A stretch of DNA of 8,726 bases, from the NCBI GenBank assembly GCA_964528675.1, contig CAZGTU010000148.1, positions 1 through 8,726 on the forward strand, written 5' to 3'. Shown piece by piece: positions 6,927 through 8,726 of the stretch (within the stretch, counting starts at the first letter, position 1; each line of letters opens with the position of its first letter). The stretch is from CAYRTD01 sp964528675 (GTDB taxonomy: Bacteria; Bacteroidota; Bacteroidia; Bacteroidales; GCA-2748055). The translations under genes were made by a program, and so were the position numbers. Below the pieces are notes generated by a model, which was given only the letters and a program-made list of their open reading frames with translations, did no database searches and was not told the DNA's origin.

Positions 6927-7784
6927 ATGACACTGGTTGAATCGAAAATACCGGATTTCCTGACCGATAAAAAAAATACTACCCGGCAATTGATTTTTAC
7001 GTCGGTATTTGCGCTTGTATTTATCAATCTTTATTCACCTTTCGGCGTGAATACCTGGTATAATTTCACTCAGATTCAGTTATTTTTTTATTCCAGTCTT
7101 GTAATTCTTGCCGGTCTGGTGATCATTGCTATAAGCCGGATTATTATGTACCGGTTCACAAATCATAATAGTTTAAGCATTGGGAATTACATTCTTTGGA
7201 TTGCTGCTGAAATAGTCAGTATGGCAGCCGTATATGTGCTGCTGCAGTACTTAATCATTTCACCCCCCGATAATCTTATTTCGTCTTTTAAGGAATCAAT
7301 AAAAGTTACCACACTGGTATTGTTGATGCCTTATACAATTTCATATCTGTATTTTTCATGGCGGGAAAAAAACTTAAAACTCGAAGAACTATCCACTTCT
7401 AAAGAAAAAGAGTCCGATCCTGTTCCGTTTCATATTTCATTCCATGATGAGAAAGGGGAGTTGCGTTTATCGCTAAAAACTGAGGATTTGCTGTATTTGG
7501 AAGCTGCAGACAATTATGTAAAGATCCATTATCTTGACGGGAAGTCTAATAAGAATTTTATGATCAGGAACACTTTAAAGACTTTCGAGCAGGAGCTGAC
7601 AAAATGGGGAATCATCAGATGCCACAGGTCATATATGGTTAATATTTCATGGGTGAAGATTATAAAAAAAGAAAGAGACGGTCTTGTACTTGAGATAGAT
7701 GTTCCCGGGAATAACAGTTTGCCTATCTCAGAAACTTATGCTCAGGAAGTATTAAGCGCTTTTTCAGGATTGGCAGGTGTTTAG
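6927..7784 (+). CDS. Membrane-anchored LytTR-family transcriptional regulator
   Basis: With the ATG at 6927 the protein has 285 residues. Four hydrophobic segments are visible at about 21-39, 50-72, 87-111 and 126-145. A charged linker follows (about 146-165), then a LytTR DNA-binding domain (about 175-280). Domain hallmarks are LLYLEAADNYVKIHYLDGK, RNTLKTFEQEL, the core RCHRSYMVNISWV and a terminal LPISETYAQEV. The domain contacts DNA through an all-beta fold and usually acts as a transcription factor. There is no receiver domain or histidine kinase, so signal input would have to come through the membrane part. A GTG at 6873 is in frame, but it lies within a direct repeat. ATG 6927 gives the N-terminal form I expect for this Bacteroidota group: a short polar lead, then a hydrophobic helix containing NLYSPFG. 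The gene overlaps the opposite siaC-like gene by 4 nt at their stops. Confidence 0.88.
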   Translation: MTLVESKIPDFLTDKKNTTRQLIFTSVFALVFINLYSPFGVNTWYNFTQIQLFFYSSLVILAGLVIIAISRIIMYRFTNHNSLSIGNYILWIAAEIVSMAAVYVLLQYLIISPPDNLISSFKESIKVTTLVLLMPYTISYLYFSWREKNLKLEELSTSKEKESDPVPFHISFHDEKGELRLSLKTEDLLYLEAADNYVKIHYLDGKSNKNFMIRNTLKTFEQELTKWGIIRCHRSYMVNISWVKIIKKERDGLVLEIDVPGNNSLPISETYAQEVLSAFSGLAGV

Positions 7785-8179
7785 TATAGACCAGTTTCAT
7801 TTATGGGTTTACTGATCTTATCAATATTCATACCGGTCATGGCTTCGTATGTTTCTGCGGCTTCAAGCATTTCTTCATCATCTTCTTCGTAATACCAGTT
7901 GATTTTAACCGCTCCATCTGCGGTGTGTATTTTTTTTACTCTTTTCATTACATCCATAATACATTTGGATGTACTGGTGTTAAAGTGCTCAAGATCAATG
8001 ACCAGTGTGATTTTATTTTTATCAGTTGTAATATATTCATCCAACCAATCTATCAAAGGTTTGTAAAATTCTGCAGAATTTTCGGGATTTGAACGTCCCT
8101 TTAATTCCACCTGACCATTTTCAGGATCAGCCAGAACAAAAGGAGTTTTTAGGGTCGCATCATTTTTTATTTTTTCCAT
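7781..8179 (-). CDS. SiaC family regulatory phosphoprotein (DUF1987)
   Basis: The 132-residue protein matches the DUF1987/SiaC family. In Pseudomonas aeruginosa SiaC is phosphorylated by SiaB and dephosphorylated by the PP2C-type phosphatase SiaA. In its unphosphorylated form it activates the diguanylate cyclase SiaD. Family motifs here are LVIDLEHFNTSTSKCIMD and WYYEEDDEEMLEAAETYE. The Thr in FNTSTSK is residue 68, the same number as the phosphorylated Thr of P. aeruginosa SiaC as I recall it. The ATG at 8179 gives the normal family length. No kinase, phosphatase or cyclase gene is visible in the window, so the partners are elsewhere or outside it. The stop codon TAA (7781-7783) overlaps the LytTR gene stop on the other strand. 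Upstream is a long AT-rich, repeat-bearing region. I am sure of the family; the signalling output in this organism is inferred. Confidence 0.88.
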   Translation of the reverse strand: MEKIKNDATLKTPFVLADPENGQVELKGRSNPENSAEFYKPLIDWLDEYITTDKNKITLVIDLEHFNTSTSKCIMDVMKRVKKIHTADGAVKINWYYEEDDEEMLEAAETYEAMTGMNIDKISKPINETGLY

Positions 8180-8312
8180 AATCCATTATGAAAGATTAAA
8201 TTCTTTTTTTGGGAAAGTATGGTCTCCCGGATTGACGTGATTAAAAATAAAAAAAAATAATTTAGAAAAGCCTGTGTTTTATCTTATTTCTCAACAGATG
8301 TTGAAAAAACCC

Positions 8313-8339
8313 AATCCTACTCCCTACTCCCCACTCCCT
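8313..8339. repeat. Short heptanucleotide cluster, ACTCCCY units
   Basis: Three contiguous 7-bp units are ACTCCCT (8319-8325), ACTCCCC (8326-8332) and ACTCCCT (8333-8339). They are preceded by AATCCT, a unit lacking one base. The same units make up the long array at 8544-8627, so both share an origin or a generating process. Confidence 0.88.
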
Positions 8340-8462
8340 ACTTTTATCTAACTAAATCCCGTAAAGAACTGACTTATTGCAGTATAAACATTCAACAAAC
8401 TCCTACCGCCCAACTGCCATAATTCATGAAAAAAAACCTATTGTATCGTGGAGACCCACTGA

Positions 8463-8490
8463 TTACCGCTTACCGTTTACTGTTTACCCT
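8463..8490. repeat. Heptanucleotide cluster, TTACCGT-type units
   Basis: Four contiguous 7-bp units are TTACCGC, TTACCGT, TTACTGT and TTACCCT. Each differs from TTACCGT by at most two bases. The period equals that of the neighbouring ACTCCCC and AATCCCT arrays although the unit sequence is different. Confidence 0.82.
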
Positions 8491-8543
8491 GGACACTGCC
8501 AATAACAGTTAGATACCCGGATATGCGGATCCGCCGCTTAGGG

Positions 8544-8627
8544 ACTTCCTACTCCCCACTCCCCACTCCCCACTCCCCACTCCCCACTCCCCACTCCCTA
8601 ATCCCTAATCCCTAATCCCTAATCCCT
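8544..8627. repeat. Composite heptanucleotide tandem array (ACTCCCC)6-ACTCCCT-(AATCCCT)4
   Basis: After a degenerate unit ACTTCCT (8544-8550) come six perfect ACTCCCC units (8551-8592). One transitional ACTCCCT (8593-8599) and four perfect AATCCCT units (8600-8627) complete the array: twelve units in one continuous 7-bp register. The two unit types differ at two positions, and the transitional unit carries one of the changes. The minus strand is G-rich (GGGGAGT and AGGGATT). Tandem heptanucleotides such as CCCCART are known from cyanobacteria as STRR sequences; similarity to those is by type only. Array copy number in an assembly may be inaccurate. Confidence 0.95.
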
Positions 8628-8726
8628 AAAAATATACCGGTCGTAGATCAACAGCAACACAAAAGTAAATGCCCCCATCCCTGCAAGGACAAATCCAAAG
8701 CTTCCCGGATTATTGGTGGTCCATAA
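8619..8726 (-). CDS. C-terminal end of an integral membrane protein, probably a transporter (5' end outside window)
   Basis: Reading the minus strand from the window edge gives 35 residues and a TAG stop (8619-8621). The end is a typical terminal transmembrane helix, GFVLAGMGAFTFVLLLIY, followed by a basic cytoplasmic tail DRYIFRD. Small residues and a positive tail after the last helix are what one expects at the C-terminus of a multi-helix carrier such as an MFS-type protein, but too little is visible to name a family. The last two residues (Arg-Asp) and the stop codon are read from AATCCCT repeat units, so the tandem array has replaced or created the gene's natural end. The visible part is short, so the call rests on hydrophobicity and an open frame reaching the edge. 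Confidence 0.6.
   Translation of the reverse strand, partial: LWTTNNPGSFGFVLAGMGAFTFVLLLIYDRYIFRD

Larger units (their letters stand above)
8180..8618. other. Gene-free region with several heptanucleotide repeat clusters
   Basis: No plausible gene is visible on either strand between the SiaC start and the membrane-protein stop. The left part (8180-8312) is AT-rich with A-runs and should contain the siaC promoter, though no clean consensus is seen. From 8313 on, three clusters of 7-bp repeats occur, separated by unremarkable sequence. A 10-bp palindrome GCGGATCCGC lies at 8525-8534. Confidence 0.75.

Noticed and set aside
8544..8627. CRISPR array
   Set aside because: The repeats are contiguous 7-mers without spacers and there are no cas genes, so this is a simple tandem repeat.
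8600..8627. Telomere of a linear replicon
   Set aside because: The units resemble telomere repeats, but there are only four. They are embedded between other sequences, with a membrane-protein gene continuing past them, so this is not a DNA end.

Overview
The window looks like chromosomal DNA of a Bacteroidota bacterium, probably of the Bacteroidales/Marinilabiliales type. It is AT-rich. The gene set points there: a DUF2400/TIGR02757 protein, a TrmN6 methyltransferase, a Lys9-type saccharopine dehydrogenase, a Bacteroidota-style MutS, a membrane-anchored LytTR regulator and a SiaC-type protein. Strong Shine-Dalgarno sequences are mostly absent. Two runs of exactly 100 N (1319-1418 and 6731-6830) look like scaffold gaps of unknown true length, so this is a draft or metagenome assembly.

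Layout. 1-276 (+) is the 3' end of a DUF2400 gene, closed by a very strong intrinsic terminator (278-320). 345-1070 (+) is trmN. 1071-1318 has no convincing gene but holds two hairpins, and it runs into gap 1. 1420-2763 (-) is the saccharopine dehydrogenase, divergent from mutS (2934-5552, +), which most likely starts at TTG. mutS converges on a gap-truncated alpha/beta-hydrolase gene (5557-6730, -), with 4 nt between their stop codons. Beyond gap 2, a four-helix membrane LytTR transcription factor (6927-7784, +) is preceded by a pair of 14-bp direct repeats. It converges on a siaC-like gene (7781-8179, -), and the two stop codons share bases. 8180-8618 has no gene and carries several heptanucleotide tandem arrays. 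The last array supplies the final codons and stop codon of a membrane-protein gene on the minus strand that leaves the window (8619-8726).

Function. Most of the window is housekeeping: tRNA modification, mismatch repair and lysine/saccharopine metabolism. The LytTR protein and SiaC homologue add a small signalling component. Genes are mostly single units in alternating orientation, not one long operon, so no multigene system is evident.

The least ordinary parts are the 7-bp repeat island at the right end, including its use as a gene terminus, and the direct repeats in front of the LytTR gene. I see no clear evidence of a new defence, mobile or biosynthetic system. There is no CRISPR array, tRNA, rRNA, transposase or integrase here.
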